Source: JANNRW01 sp031401815 (GTDB lineage Bacteria; Desulfobacterota; Desulfuromonadia; Geobacterales; DSM-12255). Taken from it: DNA of 11,368 nt. The stretch lies in contig JANNRW010000335.1 in the NCBI GenBank assembly GCA_031401815.1, positions 1 to 11,368 of the forward strand, written 5' to 3'. Both the position numbers and the translations under genes were made by a program. Below the pieces are notes generated by a model. The model saw only the letters and a program-made list of their open reading frames with translations, had not been told where the DNA came from and ran no database searches. Below are positions 1 to 5,760 of the stretch, piece after piece. Within the stretch, counting starts at the first letter, position 1, and each line of letters opens with the position of its first letter.

Positions 1-345
1 GGAAAGTCCGGGCTCCAGAGGGCATGGTGCTGGATAACGTCCAGCGGGGGTGACCCCAGGGATAGTGCCACAGAGAGAAGTCCGCCCGCAAAAAGCCTCG
101 GCAAAGGCGGGTAAGGGTGAAAGGGTGAGGTAAGAGCTCACCGGGTTCGGCGGTGACGTCGGATGCCAGGTAAACCCCACCAGGAGCAAGACCGCATAGG
201 GGAGCGTTAAGGACGGCCCGTCCGTGCTTCCGGGTTGGTTGCTTGAGGCCATTGGTAACAATGGTCCTAGACGAATGACTGCCGCCTGCTCACGGGTAAC
301 CGGAAGCAGGAACAGAACCCGGCTTACGGCCTGCTTCGGCCAATT
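1..345 (+). ncRNA. rnpB: RNase P RNA, bacterial type A, 5' end cut off
   Basis: This is the catalytic RNA of ribonuclease P, which removes 5' leaders from pre-tRNAs. The conserved regions appear in the right order. The CR-I block GGAAAGTCCGGGCTCC is at 1-16, AGTGCCACAGAGA at 64-76, GAGCAAGACC near 183-192, and the 3' core ACAGAACCCGGCTTAC at 313-327. The gene starts before the window, because the 5' strand of helix P1 that should precede GGAAAGTCC is missing. The 3' end is an estimate: a short GGCC...GGCC stem at about 329-341 is followed by an AT-rich stretch, and no strong terminator is visible. The sequence looks intact apart from the truncation. Confidence 0.96.
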
Positions 346-588
346 AATTTCAGACGTAATTCCCGCGCGAAATGAGAAATAAACTTCATTGCCACTCACA
401 CCACTCATCATGCCCCAGAGGCGCTCGGTTCAGCTCGTGCCGATACTGCCGCCATAATTTTTCCTGATACGTTCTAATTCGCCGCAAGCGCTTCAATAAG
501 CTCCCTCCCCTTCAAGGGGAGGGACTAAAACCAGTCAAACGCTTTTTCAGAACGAATCAGGTAATTTTTTCTATTTGGCCGACGGTGG
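346..588. other. Intergenic region between rnpB and the ATPase gene
   Basis: No convincing gene is seen here on either strand. The only structure I can support is the short GC-rich hairpin at 502-524, listed separately. The region lies downstream of both flanking genes, which converge on it. Confidence 0.6.
502..524. terminator. GC-rich hairpin between convergent genes, possible terminator or solo repeat arm
   Basis: TCCCTCCCCTT and AAGGGGAGGGA form a perfect 11-bp inverted repeat around a single C. It sits between the convergent rnpB and ATPase genes, where a terminator would be expected. No clean T-run follows on either strand. The motif matches the arms of the larger CCCTCCC...GGGAGGG elements at 3864-3990 and 11206-11368, so it may be a solo arm of that repeat family. 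Confidence 0.45.
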
Positions 589-1788
589 TCATTGGTTTAG
601 CACTTTGGAATCAAAAACAGGAATTGTCCGCACCATGAACTGGTCGAACAGTGGTACGGTAAAGGCCATATCTCCGTAGGCTGGACTGTATATCATCCCT
701 TTCTTTATCAGGCTTGCCCTCACTGGGCCAAGTGTTGTGATTTTAGCACCCAGATTATCTGCGATGTCGGCAGTGCGATAGGGACCAGTTCCCAGATCGG
801 CCATTGCCCGCAAAAATGTTTTTTCACGAGGGGTGAGACGATTAAAGCGAACTCTGAAAAAGTTCTCGTCAAGACGGGTTTCCACTAACAAGGTGGTTTC
901 CTGAATGATCTGTAGCGTTATGGGAGAGGCTTGAGCGTGGTTCCATGACTGGTATCCCCATTCCTGTAGAAAGTAAGGATATCCTTGCGTCAATCGAAAT
1001 ATTTCGGCAATTGCAGCACCTTCAATTTCCTCTCCAGCCGCTTCTACCGGGCCTTTGAGGGCCTTGGATGCTTCCGGCTCCGTCAGGGGGCCTACATCAG
1101 GAAAGCTGAAAAGCCGTTCTGCATATGATTTTGAATCGCCAGCCAAGCCCGGCAGAATTGGTAAACCGGCACTGATCAAGACCAGCGGCAGTTGCCGCTG
1201 CTGCATCTTGTGCATTGCCATTATCAGGGCACTCAATTCAGAGGAACTCAAATACTGAATCTCATCGATAAGAATTGCCACCGCTGTTTTTCGCTCTTCC
1301 GCAGCTTCGGCCACCGCGACAAACAGGTTGGGCAGGTCGGTTTCAAGATCGCCACTGTCGGCAGAGCCATTTTCCGGATCAGTATCAAGACCTATCTCCA
1401 CTTCTCCGATTGATATTTTTATGCCGTTAAGAAAGCTCTTGAGGACGGCCAATCCCCGGCGAGCTTTGTCTCCTGCACCGGCAACCCTGTCCAGGTCAAA
1501 GAGCAGGCGGCGCAACTGTGGTACCAGCAACAAGGCAAGATGCTTGTCTTCGTGAGCTTCCACAAGAATTGTATTATAGCCGTCTGCAATGGCGATTCTT
1601 TCCATTTCATTTAGCAATACGGTCTTACCTACACCGCGTAATCCTGTCATCAGGATGCTTTTTTCAGGCCGTTTCAGCCTGACACGCCCCAATAGCACTC
1701 GCGCCTGCTCCAGAATACCGTCACGGCCTGCCAGTTCTGGCGGGGGAGAGCCTGCTCCCGGAGAAAATGGATTTCTGATCTTGTCCAT
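589..1788 (-). CDS. AAA/Orc1-like ATP-binding protein with C-terminal winged helix
   Basis: This 399-residue cytosolic P-loop ATPase has a Walker A motif GLRGVGKT (residues 49-56) and a Walker B motif AILIDEIQYL (171-180, acidic pair D175/E176). A sensor-1-like strand LVLISAG lies near 202-208. The C-terminal part (about 316-390, LTPREKTFLRAMADLG onward) reads as a winged-helix DNA-binding domain, giving the Orc1/Cdc6-like order of ATPase then wHTH. The start ATG at 1788 is preceded by AGGTGG at good spacing. The gene is on the opposite strand to the catabolic cluster and stands alone. A repeat array (1801-1862) sits immediately upstream, so the protein may bind there and control itself or act on that DNA. 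The cellular role of this family is not established, so I give no function beyond ATP-driven DNA-associated activity, which is inference. Confidence 0.88.
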   Translation of the reverse strand: MDKIRNPFSPGAGSPPPELAGRDGILEQARVLLGRVRLKRPEKSILMTGLRGVGKTVLLNEMERIAIADGYNTILVEAHEDKHLALLLVPQLRRLLFDLDRVAGAGDKARRGLAVLKSFLNGIKISIGEVEIGLDTDPENGSADSGDLETDLPNLFVAVAEAAEERKTAVAILIDEIQYLSSSELSALIMAMHKMQQRQLPLVLISAGLPILPGLAGDSKSYAERLFSFPDVGPLTEPEASKALKGPVEAAGEEIEGAAIAEIFRLTQGYPYFLQEWGYQSWNHAQASPITLQIIQETTLLVETRLDENFFRVRFNRLTPREKTFLRAMADLGTGPYRTADIADNLGAKITTLGPVRASLIKKGMIYSPAYGDMAFTVPLFDQFMVRTIPVFDSKVLNQ

Positions 1789-1800
1789 AGCACCACCTGT

Positions 1801-1862
1801 TTATACAAACTTATTCTAGGTTATACGCAGTTATTCGTATATAGCCGAATAACTGCGTATAA
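1801..1862. promoter_or_regulatory. Inverted plus direct repeat array upstream of the ATPase gene
   Basis: A perfect 17-bp inverted repeat is formed by TTATACGCAGTTATTCG (1821-1837) and its reverse complement (1846-1862), with an 8-nt spacer. A third, degenerate half-site, TTATACAAACTTATTC (1801-1816), repeats the left arm in the same orientation 20 bp away, matching 13 of 16 positions. The array ends 13 bp before the ATPase start codon, overlapping where its promoter and leader should be. It could be an operator for the ATPase's own winged helix, a replication or partition-like site, or an mRNA hairpin. The geometry is seen directly; the function is inferred. Confidence 0.7.
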
Positions 1863-1945
1863 ACAACTATAATTTCATCTGGAGAGGTAGTTGACCGGTT
1901 TTTGAATTGACGCTTTTCGGGAGCATATTGTCATCTGATTTTTTC

Positions 1946-1982
1946 TTGACGGATATATTGTTACATGTAATATTGCATGTAA
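1946..1982 (+). promoter_or_regulatory. Promoter with tandem TTACATGTAA operator before the amidohydrolase
   Basis: A -35-like TTGACG (1946-1951) is followed after 16 bp by a -10-like TAATAT (1968-1973). A perfect 10-bp palindrome TTACATGTAA (1961-1970) and a second near-copy TTGCATGTAA (1973-1982) cover the spacer and the -10, with dyad centres 12 bp apart. The same arrangement recurs before the mutase gene at 5691-5727. Binding here would block RNA polymerase, so repression relieved by a metabolite is the simplest reading. The GntR protein encoded at 3174 is the obvious candidate, but binding is inferred. Confidence 0.72.
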
Positions 1983-2036
1983 ATAAAAGACCCCGGATTT
2001 TGCTGCGCTAAACTGAATAAATTCAAGGAGATTTTC

Positions 2037-3035
2037 ATGGCTACGGAGAAAGACTTTTTTATTGTTGATTGCGAATCCCACATCATGCCTCTGGAATTCA
2101 GGAAGCATATCGGGTACTACCCGGCCACCCGTTATTTCTCAAAACCGGAGGAGTCCCCTACCGGCAAGTGGTGGTGTACGAATCCGATCACGAAAGAGCG
2201 CCGTGAAAAACCGGCAGACTGGACTCTGGAGCGGATGATAAACGACATGGATGTTGCCGGTATCGACATGGCCTGCATGCTGCGCGAATCCTTTCTCGGG
2301 CTCTCCTACAACGGCGTCCCCTGTTCTACCAACTACCATACGATTGAGGCGATGCAGCAGTTTCCCGACAGAATCATCGGTTGCTCCAATGTAGGCCCGC
2401 ATATCAACCGTGGGGTTAAAAACGCCAACAAGGAGCTGGAGATTCTGCATACAGAGTACGGCTTCAAGTGCACCAAGGTCTACTCCCCCGAAGATGGCGG
2501 CCCGCTCAATCACAAGGATATGTTTGCTTTTTACGAGAAGTGCGTTGAACTCGGTGTTGTTGTTTTTGTGCATACCGGCCTTGCGGTTGGCGGACATTCC
2601 GACTATTGCCGTCCGATGCAGCTGGATGATATCTGCCTGGCGTTTCCAGAGCTGAAAATTGTTGCTTACCACTTTGGCTGGCCGGATCATGAAACTCTTA
2701 ATGCCCTTGCCTGGAAACACAAAAATCTTTATATCGGCATGAGCGGTCTCCTGGGTCCCCTCTATTATGCCCCTGTCAGACTGGCACATATGGTCGGGAG
2801 TATCATGAACATGCTGCTAGGCAGTGAAAAGATCGTCTTTGGAACTGACTGGCCGGCCGCCCCTTCCGATCTTCAGGTTCAGGCGATCCTTAATCTGCAG
2901 ATGTCTGAAGAGTTGCAGCAGGGGTGGGGTTACCCGCCCATAACGGATCAGGATCGGGCAAACATGTTCGGCATCAATCTGGCCAAACTGCTTGATATCA
3001 AGGTACCTGAGAAATATCAGAAATGGGTCGTGTAA
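2037..3035 (+). CDS. Amidohydrolase family 2 (TIM-barrel) metal-dependent hydrolase or decarboxylase
   Basis: This 332-residue protein is of normal length for amidohydrolase_2 proteins, a TIM-barrel group that includes ACMS decarboxylase, resorcylate decarboxylase and carboxylactone hydrolases. The N-terminal metal motif is the E-x-H type (DCESH, residues 11-15) rather than H-x-H. Further likely ligands are H179 (VFVHTG), H212 (VAYHFGWP) and D271 (FGTDWP), the expected order for this family. The C-terminal NMFGINLAKLL matches the usual last helix. The start ATG has AAGGAG (2025-2030) 6 nt upstream. It is the first gene after the operator-bearing promoter at 1946-1982. Its stop codon TAA coincides with the terminus of the repeat element that follows. 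The ExH motif favours C-C bond chemistry (decarboxylation or hydration) on a carboxylate, but the substrate cannot be read from sequence. Confidence 0.88.
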   Translation: MATEKDFFIVDCESHIMPLEFRKHIGYYPATRYFSKPEESPTGKWWCTNPITKERREKPADWTLERMINDMDVAGIDMACMLRESFLGLSYNGVPCSTNYHTIEAMQQFPDRIIGCSNVGPHINRGVKNANKELEILHTEYGFKCTKVYSPEDGGPLNHKDMFAFYEKCVELGVVVFVHTGLAVGGHSDYCRPMQLDDICLAFPELKIVAYHFGWPDHETLNALAWKHKNLYIGMSGLLGPLYYAPVRLAHMVGSIMNMLLGSEKIVFGTDWPAAPSDLQVQAILNLQMSEELQQGWGYPPITDQDRANMFGINLAKLLDIKVPEKYQKWVV

Positions 3036-3151
3036 CTGCTCAGGTTGACAGGCTGAAGGCCGAAGGCTGAAGGTTAAAAGAAAAGATATCCATGATCAGC
3101 TAAACCAGAGCAGTTGAATTGTTTTTTACCTTCAGCCTTCAGCCTTCAGTC
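3033..3151. repeat. Inverted-repeat element, GGCTGAAGG type, with TAACTGCTCAG terminus
   Basis: The left part begins TAACTGCTCAGG (3033) and continues with GGCTGAAGG units (3051-3073). The opposing CCTTCAGCCTTCAGCC units lie at 3129-3147, giving arms of about 30 bp that pair almost completely around a loop of about 41 nt. A second dyad, AACTGCTCAGGTT (3034-3046) against AACCAGAGCAGTT (3103-3115), matches 12 of 13 positions. The element fills the gap between the amidohydrolase and the GntR gene and supplies the amidohydrolase stop codon. No coding content is seen. It is likely a non-autonomous dispersed palindromic element. Confidence 0.82.
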
Positions 3152-3173
3152 TATTATCTATACGGGACATAAA

Positions 3174-3815
3174 ATGACAGAGCGAAATCTTAACCACAAG
3201 GTCTACCAGCAGATCAAGCAGATGATGATCAACTACGATCTCATTCCGGGACAGAGGCTCACCTTTACCGATCTGGCAGATAAACTGGGGGTCAGCCGGA
3301 CACCGGTCAATAATGCCTTGAGCATTCTGGCCAAAGAGGGCTTTCTTGATTTCACTCCGAATCAGGGGTACACGGTACATCAGCTTACAAGAGAAGAGGC
3401 GGATTCGCTCTATGAAGTCAGGGAAATTCTGGAACTGGGGGCAATCGAGAAGACTATTGCCAATCTGACACCGGAGAAACTCAAGATCCTTGAACTGAAG
3501 GAGAAGACTTTTAATCAGGCTGTAGCGAGAAATGTCAGCCGTGGCAGGTTCATGCTGGATCAGGACTTCCATGCATTTATAATTGAAATGTCGGGCAATC
3601 TTTATCTGGCAGACTATTTTCGGGAAGTTTACGAGCGGATATTCCTGCGCCACAGAATCGGCCCTCTGCGGGGCGACAGGGTGGAACAGGTGCCGGTCGA
3701 GCATCACGAGATATTTGAAGCGATCAGACAGCGCAATGTTGACAGAGCCAAACTGGCTTTGGGTAATCATATCAGGATAGGCAAAGAGTATATCTACTCG
3801 TTCATTTTTGATTGA
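3174..3815 (+). CDS. GntR-family transcriptional regulator, FCD (FadR-like) subfamily
   Basis: This 213-residue regulator has an N-terminal winged helix (about residues 6-70), with recognition-helix region FTDLADKLGVSRTPVNNALS and the wing EGFLDFTPNQGYTV. An all-helical FCD effector domain follows (about 75-213). Probable metal-binding residues of the FCD domain are D129/H133 (LDQDFHAFI), H178 (HHEIF) and H199 (NHIRIG), so the effector is probably an organic acid or related metabolite bound near the metal. The start chosen is ATG 3174, which begins MTERNLNHKVY just before the winged helix. An upstream in-frame start at 3114 would only translate the repeat element. The ribosome binding site is weak (GGGA near 3164). 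Its position inside the cluster, and the paired palindromic operators at 1961 and 5706, suggest it is the local regulator. Confidence 0.92.
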   Translation: MTERNLNHKVYQQIKQMMINYDLIPGQRLTFTDLADKLGVSRTPVNNALSILAKEGFLDFTPNQGYTVHQLTREEADSLYEVREILELGAIEKTIANLTPEKLKILELKEKTFNQAVARNVSRGRFMLDQDFHAFIIEMSGNLYLADYFREVYERIFLRHRIGPLRGDRVEQVPVEHHEIFEAIRQRNVDRAKLALGNHIRIGKEYIYSFIFD

Positions 3816-3863
3816 GATTGCCTGGCTTGGGACTTCTCTCAAGTTTGTGCATTCGCAAATTCT

Positions 3864-3990
3864 CAAAAAAAGTCCCCTCCCCCCTGGCGGGGGAGGGTTA
3901 GGGTGGGGGGGATGATGCCATGATATCAGCCAGTTGCAACTTCACCCACCCCCTAACCCCCTCCCGTCAAGGGAGGGGGGACTTTTTTCA
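3864..3990. repeat. Inverted-repeat element, CCCTCCC/GGGAGGG type
   Basis: Two arms of about 48 bp (3864-3912 and 3942-3990) are reverse complements with a few mismatches. Each begins or ends with an AAAAAAAGTCCCC-like edge and includes the GGGTTAGGGNGGG motif. Each arm also folds on itself into a small GC-rich hairpin. The element lies between the GntR and PrpD-like genes. The same family appears at 11206-11368 and as a lone hairpin at 502-524. No coding content is seen. Confidence 0.85.
3957..3988 (+). terminator. Rho-independent-like terminator within the repeat element
   Basis: CCCCCTCCC (3957-3965) pairs with GGGAGGGGG (3971-3979) around GTCAA. It is followed by GAC and a run of six T (3983-3988), the classic form for stopping plus-strand transcription after the GntR gene. 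The opposite arm (A-run at about 3865-3871, then a GC-rich stem) has the mirror arrangement for the minus strand. If it works, the PrpD-like gene needs its own promoter or depends on read-through. Confidence 0.62.
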
Positions 3991-4057
3991 GATTGTAACT
4001 TGAGTTAAGCAGATACCACGTTTTTGAAATGTGCGAGATTCCAAAGGGTATATTTTC

Positions 4058-5446
4058 ATGGCTGCTGAACAGGGCAAATTAATGGCAGATTATCTGGCAA
4101 AGCTGGTTCTGGAGATTCGACAAGCTCCGTTATCGGCTCTAGATCGTGCCATTGTCCGGCAGCATCTGTTTGACAGTGTCGCTTCCGCCTTTATCGGCGC
4201 AAGAAGCAGCATTTTCAGAGACCTTGTCTCTCTGACCCCCTTAAGTGACAGCAAATCAGCAAATGACAGCACTCCGGCTGAGCAGCTCGATCTGGCGATG
4301 TGCTGGGCGTTTGCCACGAATGGCTCGGTGTATGAAGATGGTTCCCGTGAAGGAGCATGTCACCCTGCTGCCGCAGTCATGCCGGTAGTGCTGGCCTGTG
4401 CAGGGGGAAAGAGTTGGGAGAACATCGAAAAATCAATAGTTGCCGGTTATGATGTGATGGTTCGCCTTGCCCGTTGCGGCAATCCCCAATTTGCCCGTAA
4501 AGGATTTCATGCAACAGCAGTAACAGCCCCTTTTGGCGCTGCTGCAACTCTGGCATCTCTTCTTAATTATGATTTTGACACAACCAGGCAAGCGCTCTGT
4601 CTCGCTGCAATGGGCTCTTCCGGGCTGATGGCCTCTTTCAAGCAGGGGAGCACCCAGCCTTTACAGGTTGCCTGGGGGGTCAGGAATGGCCTGGCTGCTG
4701 CACTCCTTGCCGGTAAAGGGAATCAGGGCTATCCCCGTATTCTGGAAGAGGGTTTTTTGCCTGCCTATCTAGGGCTTGACGTAGCTGCGACTGCCTCCGA
4801 ACCGCTCGAATATGCGCTAGCAATCCAGGGGTGCTATATGAAGCCCTACCCCGGCTGCCGACATATGCACGCGTCCCTTGACGCCTTTGATACCCTCATG
4901 ACAGATCAACATATTGATGTAGATCAGATCCACAAGATATCAGTCGGCACTTACAGCATTGCCATTTCAACCGGCATCAAGACACTCGAAAGTCGCGGCG
5001 ATGCCTACTTCAACATCCCTTATGCCATTGCCGCGCGTGCCCTTTTAGGCAGAAGCGATTATGACTCCTTTGACGAAAAACATTTCACCAACCCCCGGTT
5101 GCAGCAGCTGATGCAGAAAGTTTCAGTTACTGTTGATCCGGAGATCGAAAGCCGCTACCCCCTACAGCGAGGATCCAGGGTTGAAGTCATGCTTAAAAAT
5201 CGCCAGCTCATGACTTCCGTTGTGGCCTCACCTCTGGGCGAGCCGGAAAAGCCGCTGTCTGCTGTGTCAATCAGGGCAAAATTTCTGGAAAGCATCAACG
5301 GTGCTGTTTCGCCGGAAGAGGGTAATAAAATCGAGTGGATTTTGACCAACGAGACCGGACAAGCATCTATTGGCAGCATTGCCACGCTGCTTATCGTCGG
5401 CTGCCACGGAGATCAAAAGCGGGCGAAGCAGATGAATCTTGCTTAG
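4058..5446 (+). CDS. MmgE/PrpD family protein
   Basis: The family contains 2-methylcitrate dehydratase (PrpD), cis-aconitate decarboxylase and related lyases/hydratases of tricarboxylic or branched acids. The 462-residue product matches the usual family length. Recognisable blocks are the EDGSREGACHP stretch (93-103), GFHATAVTAPFGAAA (149-163), the Lys region FKQGSTQPLQ (194-203) and KPYPGCRHMHASLDA (262-276). D94, H102, H151, K195 and K262 are probable active-site positions by analogy with cis-aconitate decarboxylase. I chose ATG 4058, with AAAGGG 9 nt upstream; GTG 4031 and ATG 4082 are possible alternatives. No citrate-synthase-like or aconitase gene lies nearby, so a full methylcitrate cycle is not indicated. 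It probably hydrates, dehydrates or decarboxylates an organic acid of the cluster's pathway; the exact reaction is unknown. Confidence 0.88.
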   Translation: MAAEQGKLMADYLAKLVLEIRQAPLSALDRAIVRQHLFDSVASAFIGARSSIFRDLVSLTPLSDSKSANDSTPAEQLDLAMCWAFATNGSVYEDGSREGACHPAAAVMPVVLACAGGKSWENIEKSIVAGYDVMVRLARCGNPQFARKGFHATAVTAPFGAAATLASLLNYDFDTTRQALCLAAMGSSGLMASFKQGSTQPLQVAWGVRNGLAAALLAGKGNQGYPRILEEGFLPAYLGLDVAATASEPLEYALAIQGCYMKPYPGCRHMHASLDAFDTLMTDQHIDVDQIHKISVGTYSIAISTGIKTLESRGDAYFNIPYAIAARALLGRSDYDSFDEKHFTNPRLQQLMQKVSVTVDPEIESRYPLQRGSRVEVMLKNRQLMTSVVASPLGEPEKPLSAVSIRAKFLESINGAVSPEEGNKIEWILTNETGQASIGSIATLLIVGCHGDQKRAKQMNLA

Positions 5447-5505
5447 CCCCTACCATCGTAAACGGTATTTCATCAAATCCCATAACACTAAGATAAGATG
5501 TTTTG

Positions 5506-5681
5506 TAACTACTCAGTGCATAACAAAATCAGTTTCACACGGAGGCACAGAGGCACAGAGAAAACCAGGATAAAGACCGACCAAGAAACCGGTGGTAAAA
5601 CATAGACTTTACTTTTGACTTTCTCCGTGCCTTCGTGCCTCCGTGTGAGTTGCCTTGATTAACTTTTGACCTGAGCAGTTA
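5506..5681. repeat. MITE-like palindromic element with TAACTRCTCAG ends
   Basis: The element starts TAACTACTCAG (5506-5516) and ends CTGAGCAGTTA (5671-5681), terminal inverted repeats matching 10 of 11. Inside lie long subterminal inverted arms of about 28 bp. TCACACGGAGGCAC (from 5535) opposes GTGCCTCCGTGTGA (ending near 5648), with AGAGGCACAGAGAAA continuing inward on the left. The flanks GATGTTTTG (left) and GATGTGTTTTTG (right) could be a degraded target duplication, but this is weak. It occupies most of the 314-bp gap before the mutase promoter and has no coding content. A related copy is at 9656-9840. Confidence 0.82.
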
Positions 5682-5690
5682 GATGTGTTT

Positions 5691-5727
5691 TTGTAGCTGC
5701 CGCAATTACATGTAAAATTACATGAAG
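5691..5727 (+). promoter_or_regulatory. Promoter with tandem TTACATGTAA operator before the mutase
   Basis: A -35-like TTGTAG (5691-5696) lies 16 bp before a -10-like TAAAAT (5713-5718). The perfect palindrome TTACATGTAA (5706-5715) and a near-copy TTACATGAAG (5718-5727) overlap the spacer and -10, with dyad centres 12 bp apart. The distance from the -35 start to the operator start (15 bp) equals that at the amidohydrolase promoter, so the two promoters should respond to the same protein. The site would drive the mutase, the B12/OB fusion and perhaps the downstream genes. Confidence 0.75.
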
Positions 5728-5760
5728 AAATAAAGAAGTATATTTACTCATGAGGATCCT

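Noticed and set aside
3132..3866. Minus-strand 244-codon frame opposite the GntR gene
   Set aside because: The plus-strand frame has clear GntR/FCD domains. The antisense frame has no recognisable domain and is a shadow. The same holds for the antisense frames over 2139-2789, 7389-8126 and 8354-8941.
5506..5681. Insertion sequence with transposase remnant
   Set aside because: The element is only 176 bp, has no open frame and no transposase motif. A MITE-like non-autonomous element fits better.
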